The notes: a model not told the origin generated them from the letters alone. A stretch of DNA of 44,595 nt from Microcaldota archaeon (GCA_028867435.1 JAGWGI010000009.1:1-44595), one strand, 5' to 3'. Counted from the stretch's first letter, positions 16,617 to 26,425 are shown. Numbers and translations are program-made.

Positions 16617-16630
16617 AGCATGCTGAACAA
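16617..16630. repeat. Right target-site duplication of casposon
   Basis: AGCATGCTGAACAA, identical to 8098-8111. Confidence 0.95.
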
Positions 16631-16693
16631 TGACTAAACCTTTAAGTGTGGATAATGATATAAATCCGCAAGCACACAATATTCTTGTATAAT

Positions 16694-16882
16694 ATGCCAT
16701 TGCCAAGCTGCCCGATAGTGCTTAAAGGGAAAGACGCAGAGAAATTCGACAGGTATAATTCCAGGCCCGCCACATCCTCAGAGCTCAAATATGTAAAAGA
16801 CGCCGACAAATTTTATGCCTCGCATGCATTAACGGATGACTGCCCTAGTAATCTTCGGGCATTGCCTCCAAAAAGGAAGTAA
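16694..16882 (+). CDS. Small hypothetical protein
   Basis: MPLPSCPIVLKGKDAEKFDRYNSRPATSSELKYVKDADKFYASHALTDDCPSNLRALPPKRK. Confidence 0.5.
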   Translation: MPLPSCPIVLKGKDAEKFDRYNSRPATSSELKYVKDADKFYASHALTDDCPSNLRALPPKRK

Positions 16883-16985
16883 GTGTTGGGTCCCGGATCC
16901 CTCCCTCATATCTATTATCTCCCTTTTAGTCAAGTTAATGCAGCAGGTTAAGCGCAGTATAAAACCCACATTTGGGGTAAATGGC

Positions 16986-17657
16986 ATGAAACAAAAAATA
17001 AAGCTCCTCGCAACCGATTTCGACGGTACGCTTGCGATTTATGATTCCTATCGGCAGTCCGCCTGGAATGCCATAGCCGAAGCTCTAGGTATGCGCGAAG
17101 AGGACGAGAAGCTGCACGATGCGTATCACAAGGGAGAGTTCGACATAGTAAAATGGGGGGAGCTGACAATAGAGCTTTACAGGCAGCGCGGCCTCACAAA
17201 AGACAAGATGGCTCAGATCCTCTCAGAGAGGATGCATCCATCCCCAGGCGCGCAAATGCTGTTCAAGAACGCAAAGGATCTGGGGCTGCACACCGCCATA
17301 ATCTCCGGCGGGCTGCAGAACGTCTATGAACTATTCACAAAGAAACTAGAAATAACCCCAGACTACTCTTTCTTCGCCCACAAATTCCTTTTCGATACAA
17401 ATGGCCTAGTGACAAAAAGCTCTCTAACTAACAACGACTACCATGGAAAGGTAAAGGTTCTGGAAGGACTGTGCGACAAACTCGGGGTAGGCTATGAAGA
17501 GTGTGCTTTTGTGGGCGATGCCATAAACGACATCCCACTCTTCAAGGTCGTGGGATTGCCGATTGCAATCAATGCAGTAAACGACGATGTAAAAAGCGCA
17601 GCTAAAATAGTCCTTAAAACCCCAGACCTCGGCAAAGTGCTCGAATTACTGCGATAA
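16986..17657 (+). CDS. HAD-superfamily phosphatase (phosphoserine phosphatase-like)
   Basis: LLATDFDGTLAIYD, IISGG, CAFVGDAINDIPLFK. Confidence 0.85.
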   Translation: MKQKIKLLATDFDGTLAIYDSYRQSAWNAIAEALGMREEDEKLHDAYHKGEFDIVKWGELTIELYRQRGLTKDKMAQILSERMHPSPGAQMLFKNAKDLGLHTAIISGGLQNVYELFTKKLEITPDYSFFAHKFLFDTNGLVTKSSLTNNDYHGKVKVLEGLCDKLGVGYEECAFVGDAINDIPLFKVVGLPIAINAVNDDVKSAAKIVLKTPDLGKVLELLR

Positions 17658-17752
17658 ATCGAGAAGGAAAAAGAAACAATCGATGAGCAAAGGCATTTAA
17701 AGATGCCAGTTGTAGTAAGCTCATAAATATTTTTTAAGAATAAGGCGACAAA

Positions 17753-18391
17753 ATGAATCTTTTTCATCGACCCAGTCCCGAGAAGAACAAGAATACCGCC
17801 GCAACCGTCCATGAACCGCCAGAAATAAAACTGCGCCCTACGCCGCAAGGGCTGGCGCAAATAAGGGAGCGAAGAGATAATGAATCCTTAATGAAATTCA
17901 TCGCCACCCAGAACCATGTAGACGATTATAGGGAACTAGCAGTCCAGTACATCCATGACCAAGAGGCACTCGTCAGAATCTTCAAGAACGACCCGCATCC
18001 AATAGTCCAGGAAAACGTGATATACAATATAAATCAAATTGACCTCCTGAAGGATTTGAAGCAATTTTCAAAGAGCCCCAGAGTCACCACAAGGATTAAC
18101 GAAAAAATCCAGAAGCTGCAAAACGAAGCGGATCAGAAGATTTCGGAGGCGCTGAATGCTTTCAAGGAAGAGGCCACCAAGGATACGCCGCGATGGCATG
18201 TGCAGCAGGAAATGATAGGGGTAGTGATGAGCGCTGCAACCAGCTCAGACCAAAAATTCAAGATACTGCACGAACTTACTGACATAACAAGGCGGATGAA
18301 CGACCCGCACAAAAACCTTCTGCTGCTTGAGATAGAGAGAAGGCTTGAGATGTCACCTGAAGTACAGACTTTCAAAAGCCTGGAAAAATGA
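17753..18391 (+). CDS. Hypothetical protein, possible HEAT-like helical repeats
   Basis: 212-aa charged helical frame with DQEALVRIFKNDPHPIVQENVIYNINQIDLL. Confidence 0.6.
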   Translation: MNLFHRPSPEKNKNTAATVHEPPEIKLRPTPQGLAQIRERRDNESLMKFIATQNHVDDYRELAVQYIHDQEALVRIFKNDPHPIVQENVIYNINQIDLLKDLKQFSKSPRVTTRINEKIQKLQNEADQKISEALNAFKEEATKDTPRWHVQQEMIGVVMSAATSSDQKFKILHELTDITRRMNDPHKNLLLLEIERRLEMSPEVQTFKSLEK

Positions 18392-19099
18392 CTACTTTAT
18401 CCTGTAGGCCTTCCTGAACTCAGGGAGGAACTCCCCAGACGCCCTGTAGAGTATCAAAACACCAGTCATGGCAAACACGATGACTATCGCAGTAGTGGAT
18501 ACTATCAGCGATAGCGCGTTGAATAGCGGAGGATTCGAATAGCTCATCTGCCCAATAGTGAAAACCCCAATTATAAAGACCGCCCACAAGAAGAATGCAG
18601 CAGCACCCACCTCAACATACCCATGCCCGAAAACCAGCGCAAGCGCAAGGTAAACAAGCAGCATTATGCCCCCGAGACTGAAAAGTATTATGAGCGTGGC
18701 TTGCTGCGGGAAGAGGGTAGCAGGCAAAGAAAAAAGCACCGCCCCTGCCACTATGGCAATCAGAAATATTCCGATGTTTTTCGAATGCCTTGAATGCTCA
18801 AGCTTATTCATAAGCAGCGTGGTCTGCCTGTGCTTTATCACAATGCTTCCGATTATCATGGCTGCAAGCAGCGCAAATATGATCCCCCACATTATCAGCA
18901 CGTTGTCAAGCGCCCCGACAAACCCCCTGTCCAGCAAAGTTGTGAAAATGAATCCTATGCTGTAGAGCACGCTGAACATCACCATGAGCATCCCAAGGGT
19001 ACGCATGTTCTGTACCATCCAGAACTTTCTTACGTGCTCCCGCGCATACTTCAAATAAACACCAAACATATTCCGAATATGCCTTATAAAAACCTTCAT
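18392..19099 (-). CDS. Multi-TM membrane protein
   Basis: 235 aa with repeated hydrophobic segments; overlaps the upstream peptidase gene. Confidence 0.65.
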   Translation of the reverse strand: MKVFIRHIRNMFGVYLKYAREHVRKFWMVQNMRTLGMLMVMFSVLYSIGFIFTTLLDRGFVGALDNVLIMWGIIFALLAAMIIGSIVIKHRQTTLLMNKLEHSRHSKNIGIFLIAIVAGAVLFSLPATLFPQQATLIILFSLGGIMLLVYLALALVFGHGYVEVGAAAFFLWAVFIIGVFTIGQMSYSNPPLFNALSLIVSTTAIVIVFAMTGVLILYRASGEFLPEFRKAYRIK

Positions 19100-19980
19100 A
19101 TGACGTAAAGAAGCAGGTTTCCGAAAAGCAGGGCCGCAACGACTCCTATCAGCGTCGGGAATGCGAGCGGCACCGCATTCTTGTATACCGGGATTCTCCT
19201 CTTTATTCTAGACAGTTTCCCTATCAGCTTCTCGGTAGCCAGCTTCCCAAAGTCTTTGCTCTTTCCCCTAAAGAACTCCAAGTCAGCCTTGCTCATCATC
19301 TCTATAGCAATTATGTCACCGTCATCAAGCTGTTTTGGGTATACTCTCTCGACCATCATGCGCATTATGCTGTCCTCGTATATTACCATTGCCGCCGATG
19401 CAGCGGCAATCACGCTAAGCATGCCCAGCACCACCGGTCTGAATCCAAAGGCCAGTGTAACGAAGAGAAAGAGCACAGCATAAGCCACAACAAGCGTGGC
19501 AGCCTTGACTATCTGGTTCACACCCACCTTCTTGGGCAGCTTTTCCTTCATCCTGAAAATATAATAGAGAGGCACCAGCACTATGGTGGTTATCCCTGTA
19601 GAGACGAATACCGAGAGCATGAACGGCAGGGAGAACTGGGTAGTCTGCAAAAGAAGCGGGACCCCCTGGATCGGCATCATCAGCGATATCGCCACAAACT
19701 CGAATCCGTCGCCAAGCCCAAGCTGTCCACCTTTGTAGAGCAGGTATGATGCAGCGCCTATCACAATTGCAATAAGTGCACTGTAGATTATCGTAGGAAA
19801 TCCCAGCGTAAGCGTGAACACAACCCCGATGCCAACGCTCAGGTATGCGAGTACATCGGGTATGTCCCGTTTGTTGAATACATCGTAGAGGGCATACACC
19901 AGCGCCATTATCACCAGAATAGCTACCCTCAGGATCTCTATCCATTCTGACGACGTAGTTGCGACGATATCAAAGGCCAC
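19096..19980 (-). CDS. Prepilin/preflagellin peptidase (A24 family)
   Basis: YDVFNKRDIPDVLAY first Asp and GGQLGLGDGFEF GxGD motif within TM segments. Confidence 0.8.
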   Translation of the reverse strand: MAFDIVATTSSEWIEILRVAILVIMALVYALYDVFNKRDIPDVLAYLSVGIGVVFTLTLGFPTIIYSALIAIVIGAASYLLYKGGQLGLGDGFEFVAISLMMPIQGVPLLLQTTQFSLPFMLSVFVSTGITTIVLVPLYYIFRMKEKLPKKVGVNQIVKAATLVVAYAVLFLFVTLAFGFRPVVLGMLSVIAAASAAMVIYEDSIMRMMVERVYPKQLDDGDIIAIEMMSKADLEFFRGKSKDFGKLATEKLIGKLSRIKRRIPVYKNAVPLAFPTLIGVVAALLFGNLLLYVI

Positions 19981-20198
19981 GGGTTCACGCGTTAAGGAAT
20001 TTGGAGAAAAGATTTAAATACCATGAAGTGTACAATAGCTTTTAGTGTGACCATGCAGCAAAGAATCTGGCAGCTTGTTAGCCTGTGCAGGACCTTTGTT
20101 AGCATCGCCCACTCAGACATCTACTTTATCGTAGGCAATATGAAGTTATTGCCTGCTTCTGCGTAATAGGGTTCGGAACTTCAACTTGGTGGTGCCCT

Positions 20199-20558
20199 AT
20201 GCGTGGAATATATAGAGAGTATATCAAAAATTCAATCAAACCCATAGTCAAAACCAGAAAGGAACAGATAATAATTGCCGAGATCGGGTTCGACGAGATA
20301 TCCACAGCTACAAGTTTCGTCGAGTATGTGTACGATAAGTACGGCTTCTCGCGAAGCTGCATCTGGTATAACCTAAAGAAGCTTAAGAAGAGAGGAGTGG
20401 TGGATTTTGCAGAGAAATGCGAGTCGGAGGCAAACAAGCCTCTGTATCTGACCAAGGAAGGGGTGGGTACTCTGAGGAGCGTTCTGGTACAGAACGCAGC
20501 TTCGGTGCGAGTAGCGCCGAAGCCCACCTCAGGGTTTGGCGCCATCAGCCCGTACTAG
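20199..20558 (+). CDS. Winged-helix DNA-binding protein
   Basis: ATSFVEYVYDKYGFSRSCIWYNLKKLKKRGVVDFAE ... LYLTKEGVGTL. Confidence 0.65.
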   Translation: MRGIYREYIKNSIKPIVKTRKEQIIIAEIGFDEISTATSFVEYVYDKYGFSRSCIWYNLKKLKKRGVVDFAEKCESEANKPLYLTKEGVGTLRSVLVQNAASVRVAPKPTSGFGAISPY

Positions 20559-20607
20559 CACGCCAGCCACGGATAGATTTTTAAGCGCAAGCATCGTAGT
20601 AAATTAG

Positions 20608-20862
20608 ATGACTATGGCAAAGAAAAATAGCAAAAGCATTTCACAGGACATAGAAGATGACGCTCAAAGCATCAAGGCTCAGGCGAAGAAGGCAGTGAGT
20701 GACAAAGCCTCAAGGAACATAGTCGCAGCGCTTGCCGTACTGATAGGTATACTGCTTATCCTCTTCAACCTCCCTGGCATAGTGATGGCCCTGGCTGGAC
20801 TGGTACTTATATATCTGGGGATGAAGCTCTTCGGATACAGCATACCGATGCCAAAGGTGTAA
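20608..20862 (+). CDS. Small membrane protein (84 aa)
   Basis: Charged N-terminus and two hydrophobic segments (IVAALAVLIGILLILF, IVMALAGLVLIYLG). Confidence 0.55.
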   Translation: MTMAKKNSKSISQDIEDDAQSIKAQAKKAVSDKASRNIVAALAVLIGILLILFNLPGIVMALAGLVLIYLGMKLFGYSIPMPKV

Positions 20863-21168
20863 TCAGAGCTTTGTGCCTTCTGCGGCGAGCAGAAGCCTCT
20901 TTGCCCAGGTCCCATAAGCGTAGCCTCCCAACTTGCAATTCGATGCCACAACCCTATGGCACGGAATCAGCAGTGGAAGCGGGTTCTTGTTCATGATGTT
21001 GCCAACAGCCCTAAAGGCGCGTGGCCTGCCGCTTTTTGAGGCAAGCTCCTTGTAGGAAACAGTGGTGCCTCTCTTGATATCAAAAGTGTTCAGCAGCACC
21101 AGCCTTTCGAATTCGGTAAAGCCGTAAAACCAGAGTGCCAGTTCCACCATCCTTCGCAAGAGTCCCAT
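20863..21168 (-). CDS. ogt: Methylated-DNA-[protein]-cysteine S-methyltransferase
   Basis: GTTVSYKELA, PRAFRAVGNIMNKNPLPLLIPCHRVVAS. Confidence 0.9.
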   Translation of the reverse strand: MGLLRRMVELALWFYGFTEFERLVLLNTFDIKRGTTVSYKELASKSGRPRAFRAVGNIMNKNPLPLLIPCHRVVASNCKLGGYAYGTWAKRLLLAAEGTKL

Positions 21169-21217
21169 AATCCTATTTTAACGCAAGGGTTTTAATTCTC
21201 AGGTGCTCAGTTCTAGC

Positions 21218-22132
21218 ATGCCAAGGCAGCAGTACATCTGGTATAACGGGAAGTTCAGGAAATTCGATGATGTGAAGGTGCACATATTCACCAACACCAT
21301 ACAGTACGGCACTGGTATCTTCGAGGGCCTGAGGAGCTACCCTACAACCGACAATAACATTGCGATATTCAGGCTGCACGACCACGTCGAGAGGTTTTTC
21401 AGGAGCGCCCAGATCTACATGTTCCAAATACCATTCACAAGTCAGCAGGTCGAGAATGCAATCATCGAGACTGTCAAGAAGAACAAACTGGAGCACGCAT
21501 ACATCAGGCCATTCGCATTCTTTGAGCATAAGGGAATCAGCCTCAACCTTCTCGGCAAGCAGATGAGCGTATCGATAACTACGGTGCCTTTTGGCAATTA
21601 TTTTGCAAACAAGGAGAAAGGGATACGTTGCAAGATATCATCCTGGCAGAGGATTAACTCTGCGATACTTCCGCCGCAGGCAAAGGCGTCCGGCAACTAT
21701 CTGGGATCAGTCCTATCGGTGGCAGACGCCAAGCTCTCCGGTTATGACGAAGCGATCTTAGTTTCCGATGACGGCTATGTCGCAGAGGGAACGGGGGAGA
21801 ACATCTTCCTGGTCAGCTCCAACAGGTTGATTACGCCCTCACCAGAGGCGGACATACTTCTTGGTATAACCAGGGATTCCCTGATAAAGATTGCTACGAG
21901 CATGGGCTTTGTAGTCGAGCAGAGGAACGTGCATAGAGAGGAGCTCTACACAGCTGATGAGGTCTTCTTCACAGGAACGGCAGCAGAGATAACCCCGATA
22001 ATCTCAATCGATTCCAGGCCCGTAGGCAAGGGCAAGCCAGGTCCTATAACAAAACTTCTCGCAGAAAGGCTCTCCCATATCGCCTCAGGAGCAGATAGTA
22101 AGTACGCTCAGTGGCTTACAAGGATATATTAG
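21218..22132 (+). CDS. ilvE: Branched-chain amino acid aminotransferase
   Basis: YIWYNGKFRKFDDVKVHIFTNTIQYGTGIFEGLRSY, ASGNYLGSVLSVADAKLSGYDEAILVSDDGYVAEGTGENIFLV. Confidence 0.95.
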   Translation: MPRQQYIWYNGKFRKFDDVKVHIFTNTIQYGTGIFEGLRSYPTTDNNIAIFRLHDHVERFFRSAQIYMFQIPFTSQQVENAIIETVKKNKLEHAYIRPFAFFEHKGISLNLLGKQMSVSITTVPFGNYFANKEKGIRCKISSWQRINSAILPPQAKASGNYLGSVLSVADAKLSGYDEAILVSDDGYVAEGTGENIFLVSSNRLITPSPEADILLGITRDSLIKIATSMGFVVEQRNVHREELYTADEVFFTGTAAEITPIISIDSRPVGKGKPGPITKLLAERLSHIASGADSKYAQWLTRIY

Positions 22133-22139
22133 TGATGAG

Positions 22140-22361
22140 ATGGATGCACAAACAAGAGAGTGGGTAGAAATAATTGTGTGGCTTCTATTCCCCGTAGTGT
22201 TCTTTTTGGCACTTGCACTGACAGAATATGTGCAGTTAAGGTATCTCGCAGCAGCAATATTCGTGCTTCTTGCGCTGTTTTTTGTCGTCAGGCGTGCAAT
22301 AATCACAGCTCAGGAGATGAAGCCCATAGTAGAGGCGGGCAAGAGGCTGCACAATGGCTAG
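22140..22361 (+). CDS. Small membrane protein (73 aa)
   Basis: Two TM segments (IVWLLFPVVFFLALAL; LAAAIFVLLALFFVV). Confidence 0.5.
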   Translation: MDAQTREWVEIIVWLLFPVVFFLALALTEYVQLRYLAAAIFVLLALFFVVRRAIITAQEMKPIVEAGKRLHNG

Positions 22362-22738
22362 AGCAGCTTGAGTGCAGCAGTGAATTTGTCTATCTCCTCG
22401 CTCTTCCATGGCCCTATCCCTAAGGCCGTCTTGGTTCCCGAGGGCAGCTGCGTGAGTCCGGCATCCGATATGAGCGCCGATGGGATTCCCTTGTACTTGA
22501 AAGCAGCAAGAAGCTTTTCTAAGATTTCAACATTGTCCGTCTTCAGCACAATCTTCTTCTGTCCAGAATCCAGCCAGTTGTCAACAATCTTTTTGTTTAT
22601 GCCAACTGCTTCCATGTAGCTGGAAAGGGAAGCATGCGCCACCTGTGCGGCAAGTTTCCCCTTCCCCATCTCTATGTCGGTGCGCACAACTATGACCTGC
22701 TTTATCTCGTCGTTTTTGAACGCGGCCATAAAGCTCAT
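22358..22738 (-). CDS. pth2: Peptidyl-tRNA hydrolase (Pth2)
   Basis: QVIVVRTDIEMGKGKLAAQVAHASL ... IPSALISDAGLTQLPSGTKTALGIGP. Confidence 0.95.
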   Translation of the reverse strand: MSFMAAFKNDEIKQVIVVRTDIEMGKGKLAAQVAHASLSSYMEAVGINKKIVDNWLDSGQKKIVLKTDNVEILEKLLAAFKYKGIPSALISDAGLTQLPSGTKTALGIGPWKSEEIDKFTAALKLL

Positions 22739-22829
22739 TCGAAACCAATCCTTTTAATCCCTGCCTTTCGGGATTAAACGAAATGTCAACAAGGCTTATA
22801 ATCTACAGAGGAATTTACTTTCCGATTAT

Positions 22830-22958
22830 ATGGAGGCACACAAATACAACCACGAGCTTCTGGAGCTGTTCAGAGACGACTCTTTGGAGATAAAGCGCGC
22901 AGCCCAGCAGCCAAAGATCATGCCTTCGTCCCTCAAGCCTAGGAAATCGGCCCGCTGA
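22830..22958 (+). CDS. Small ORF (42 aa)
   Basis: MEAHKYNHELLELFRDDSLEIKRAAQQPKIMPSSLKPRKSAR*; TATA-like gcttataatc about 30 nt upstream. Confidence 0.4.
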   Translation: MEAHKYNHELLELFRDDSLEIKRAAQQPKIMPSSLKPRKSAR

Positions 22959-23003
22959 CACTCAGCATTTTATATCTAGGAACCGTATTCCTATTGTGGT
23001 GGA

Positions 23004-24182
23004 TTGTTCGACCCAAGGCAGCTAATCTCAAGACTGATTAGCGACTACTACGAGCATGCCCAGGAGATAGTGCCAAGCAGAGTCGAGCAGCGCGAGTTCG
23101 GCTTCGGCACTTTCGACGCGAAGGTTGCAGTGAGGCACATTGCATTCAATAGTGGTAAGGCGCTCAAGGAGTATCTTGCCAGCAACGCCCCAGCTTACGC
23201 GTCGTGCTCACAGGCGTTCTATAAGTATCCGGGCGCAAGGCCAATGGAGAAGAAGGAGCATCTCGGTGCCGAGATTGTATTCGACATCGATGCCACAGAT
23301 ATGAACCTTCCCTGTCAGAGGATGCACGGCAAGAAATGGGTTTGCGAAGAATGCCTAAAGCAGGTAAAAGCAGAAACAATCAAGCTGGTGGAAGAGTTTC
23401 TGGTCCCGGACTTCGGGTTTGCAGAGAAGGAGATAGAAATCAACTTCAGCGGCAACAGGGGCTACCACCTTCACATAGGCGTCGATAGGGTGCTTCAGCT
23501 CGATGGGTTCGCAAGAAGGGAACTAAGCGAGTATATCGCAGGCAGCGGTATAGACTTCGAGGATTTTTTTCCAACAGTGGCGATCAAGGGCACGCGACTG
23601 AGGAAATTGATGGGGCCAAAACCCACTGATGGAGGATGGAAGGGCAAAATAGCAAACAACTTCCTAAGGAGCCTAAACACCGGCGTAGGGGCGCTAATGG
23701 AATTGGGCATGGCCAAAGCCCAGGCGGCGCAGCTCTTCCAGAAGAGGGCTCTAGTTGAGATGGGCATAAGGGGCGGCAACTGGGACATGGTATACATCAA
23801 GAACAAGGACGAGTTCTGGAGGGGGGTGATAAGCAAGCAGGCCATAATCCAGAGCGACAAGATAGACAAGAACGTGACCAGCGACCCGACTCATCTGCTC
23901 AGGATGCCAAATACAATACACGGTGATACTGGCCTGATTGCAAAGAAGGTCGGCACAAAGTCAAGCCTCGCAAATTTCGACCCGATGATAGATGCCATAG
24001 CTTTCACGAAAGGGGAATCAAAGATCTACGTCTCCAGCTCTCCGGAGCTCAAGATTAATGATAAAACATACGGTCCTTACTCCAACCAAGAAGTGATTGT
24101 ACCAATCTACGTTGCAGCATATCTACACCTTAAGGGAGTCGGAGTGATAAAAGGCTACAGGCAACTAGCGCAGAGCAAATAA
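23004..24182 (+). CDS. priS: DNA primase small subunit
   Basis: LGAEIVFDIDATDMNLPC, CEECLKQVK, FSGNRGYHLHI, THLLRMPNTIHGDTG. Confidence 0.95.
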   Translation: MFDPRQLISRLISDYYEHAQEIVPSRVEQREFGFGTFDAKVAVRHIAFNSGKALKEYLASNAPAYASCSQAFYKYPGARPMEKKEHLGAEIVFDIDATDMNLPCQRMHGKKWVCEECLKQVKAETIKLVEEFLVPDFGFAEKEIEINFSGNRGYHLHIGVDRVLQLDGFARRELSEYIAGSGIDFEDFFPTVAIKGTRLRKLMGPKPTDGGWKGKIANNFLRSLNTGVGALMELGMAKAQAAQLFQKRALVEMGIRGGNWDMVYIKNKDEFWRGVISKQAIIQSDKIDKNVTSDPTHLLRMPNTIHGDTGLIAKKVGTKSSLANFDPMIDAIAFTKGESKIYVSSSPELKINDKTYGPYSNQEVIVPIYVAAYLHLKGVGVIKGYRQLAQSK

Positions 24183-24228
24183 CAAAACCACGGCTAAAGT
24201 ATTTATAAGGTCCAAACTAAGTGCCTCT

Positions 24229-24795
24229 ATGGATATGCTAAGCCTCTCGAAACTTCAAGGCCCCAATCCCAAAAATGTCAGGAGGCACGCATCTGAGATC
24301 TTCAAGATAAATAATATTGTGATTGATGTTGATAAATTCAAAAGCTGGCAAAGATCAGACGAGCTAAAACAAATAGTCATCAAGACCGAGCAGGGATTTC
24401 TGCTAAACAAGATAAATGTTGAAAAGGATGGAGTAAGGATAAGCAGAGTTCACGAGGACCCAGACAAAGACAAGGTCCTGGGGGCATATATTCTTCATTG
24501 GGAAGAACTGTTCTCTCTTGCCAACAATCACATCAAATGTGTGGGCCCTTCAGACGCCTCACTTCATCATGAGAAGACAGAGGAGCCGGTCCCATCCATA
24601 TACATCTCAGTAAAAAATCTAATCAAGCTCATGCGTTTGAAAGACGGATGCACCGTCAAAGAAAATAATAGCCAAATCGGCCCAACAGATCATTCCTGCC
24701 CTAAATGCGAGAACACACTCGTCAGGGCAGAAGGCCGTGACATATGTATTGAGTGTGGATATACCTCGGAAGGCGCGCGTCAGGACAAAGATTAG
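24229..24795 (+). CDS. Hypothetical protein with C-terminal zinc ribbon
   Basis: SCPKCENTLVRAEGRDICIECGYTSEG. Confidence 0.6.
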   Translation: MDMLSLSKLQGPNPKNVRRHASEIFKINNIVIDVDKFKSWQRSDELKQIVIKTEQGFLLNKINVEKDGVRISRVHEDPDKDKVLGAYILHWEELFSLANNHIKCVGPSDASLHHEKTEEPVPSIYISVKNLIKLMRLKDGCTVKENNSQIGPTDHSCPKCENTLVRAEGRDICIECGYTSEGARQDKD

Positions 24796-24898
24796 ATCTG
24801 AACAGCCACGGGATAATCCTCCCACATACTCAAGCCGTATTATACAAACATGGACTATTGTTTATTAACCCTCAAACCAATCAATAAACAGTGAATAC

Positions 24899-25762
24899 AT
24901 GCACCCCAAGACTGCCGAGCGCTTAGTAAAGGAAGCACTTACCGTAGGTTACCGTGCGCTCAAGGAGAGAAGGGACGCAAAGCAATCCGCCAAGGCCCAC
25001 GCCGACGTCTCCACAAAGGGTGACAAGATAGTAGGCGCAGCGATAATCAATTATCTGAGAAAGGAAGCCCCAACAGGAGTGATATACACAGAAGAGAGAG
25101 GTCAGGTCACAACCAATAACAGTGCTGAGTATTCAGCTATACTCGACGACATAGATGGGACCCTCAACTTCAAGGAGGGAAACGGGATGATGCCACACGG
25201 TTCAATACTCGGAATTTTCAACGGTGCCAATCCAAGATTCAAGGACTGCATAGCAGCGGGTTTTCTGGAATTCAACAGCGGCAACCTGTATTACGCGGTT
25301 AAAGGGGTAGGTGCATTCCTTGTTGAGGATTTTGTGGGAAATGGGAAGAGACACGATAGCATCCGCACATCAGGGAGGGAGAAAATGAAGGATACCACTC
25401 CGCTTAAGATCGGAGTTGACCTGTATTCGTTCGGAGATACCGTCTCGCGTATCATGCCATTTCCTATCAAGGAATACTGGCCTGTGGATGTAAGGTGCAG
25501 GGCTGCTCACATGGCAATGGTATCTTATGGCGGCCTTGATGCATTCATAGGCTCAAACAACTTTGCAAATCCTCTAAAGCGCTCCACTGCCGAGGACCTG
25601 GCTCCAGGCTACCTTATAGTTTCGGAAGCTGGGGGTGTAATGGTGGACTGGGAAGGCAACGACTTGGGCCCACAGAAGGTAGGCATGGCAGAGGGCAAGG
25701 AATACCAGGTGGTGATTGCGTCTACAAAAAAGCTCGCATCTGCCCTCCTAAAGCGCATATAA
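24899..25762 (+). CDS. Inositol monophosphatase / fructose-1,6-bisphosphatase family protein
   Basis: YTEERG, ILDDIDGTLNFKEGNGMMPHGSILG, DLAPGYLIVSEAGGVMVDWEG. Confidence 0.85.
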   Translation: MHPKTAERLVKEALTVGYRALKERRDAKQSAKAHADVSTKGDKIVGAAIINYLRKEAPTGVIYTEERGQVTTNNSAEYSAILDDIDGTLNFKEGNGMMPHGSILGIFNGANPRFKDCIAAGFLEFNSGNLYYAVKGVGAFLVEDFVGNGKRHDSIRTSGREKMKDTTPLKIGVDLYSFGDTVSRIMPFPIKEYWPVDVRCRAAHMAMVSYGGLDAFIGSNNFANPLKRSTAEDLAPGYLIVSEAGGVMVDWEGNDLGPQKVGMAEGKEYQVVIASTKKLASALLKRI

Positions 25763-25846
25763 AAAGTCTTTTATAATCTTTGACTCAAATAATTATGATT
25801 CCTTAGGCATTAAAGCAATCACTAAAGTATTTCATCGGTGCTGGCA

Positions 25847-26425
25847 ATGGGTGCATACAAATACATAAAGCAGAACTTTGAGGCTAGCTACAAGCAAAGG
25901 GGAGAGGAGCTCAAGCGAAGGATCTCGCAATGGAGGACTCAGGGCACGGTGACAAAGATATCGCAGCCGACAAATATGGCAAGGGCAAGGGAGCTGGGAT
26001 ACAAGGCAAAGCAGGGGATCATAGTTGCGCGGGTGAAGGTCCTAAAAGGTCTCAGCAAGAGGCAAAAGCCAGTAAGGGGTCGCAAGCCCTCAAAGTACGG
26101 TGCCTACTATGCATTCGTAAAGTCGCTTCAGTCAAGGGCTGAGGAGAAGGCTGCAAGGAAGTTCACTAACTGCGAACTGCTAAATTCATACTACGTAGGG
26201 GAAGACGGGGAATACAAATTCTACGAGACGATTTTCGTCGACAGGAATGCACCTACGGTTCTAAACAATCCGCAATACACCCAGCTGATAGCAAACAGGA
26301 AAAGGGTCTATAGGGGGCTTTCCTCATCCGGCAGGAAGCACCGCGGAATAATCAGGAAGGGGTTTGGGACCAACCTGAACAGGCCTAGCGTAAGGGCCGC
26401 AAGAAGGAATATCTTCAGGCAGTGA
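25847..26425 (+). CDS. rpl15e: Ribosomal protein L15e
   Basis: MGAYKYI...RRISQWRTQGTVTKISQPTNMARARELGYKAKQGIIVARVKV; RPSVRAARRN. Confidence 0.95.
   Translation: MGAYKYIKQNFEASYKQRGEELKRRISQWRTQGTVTKISQPTNMARARELGYKAKQGIIVARVKVLKGLSKRQKPVRGRKPSKYGAYYAFVKSLQSRAEEKAARKFTNCELLNSYYVGEDGEYKFYETIFVDRNAPTVLNNPQYTQLIANRKRVYRGLSSSGRKHRGIIRKGFGTNLNRPSVRAARRNIFRQ

Noticed and set aside
20053-20166. 37-aa ORF MQQRIWQLVSLCRTFVSIAHSDIYFIVGNMKLLPASA
   Set aside because: Short, no supporting motif; could be chance in the intergenic region.
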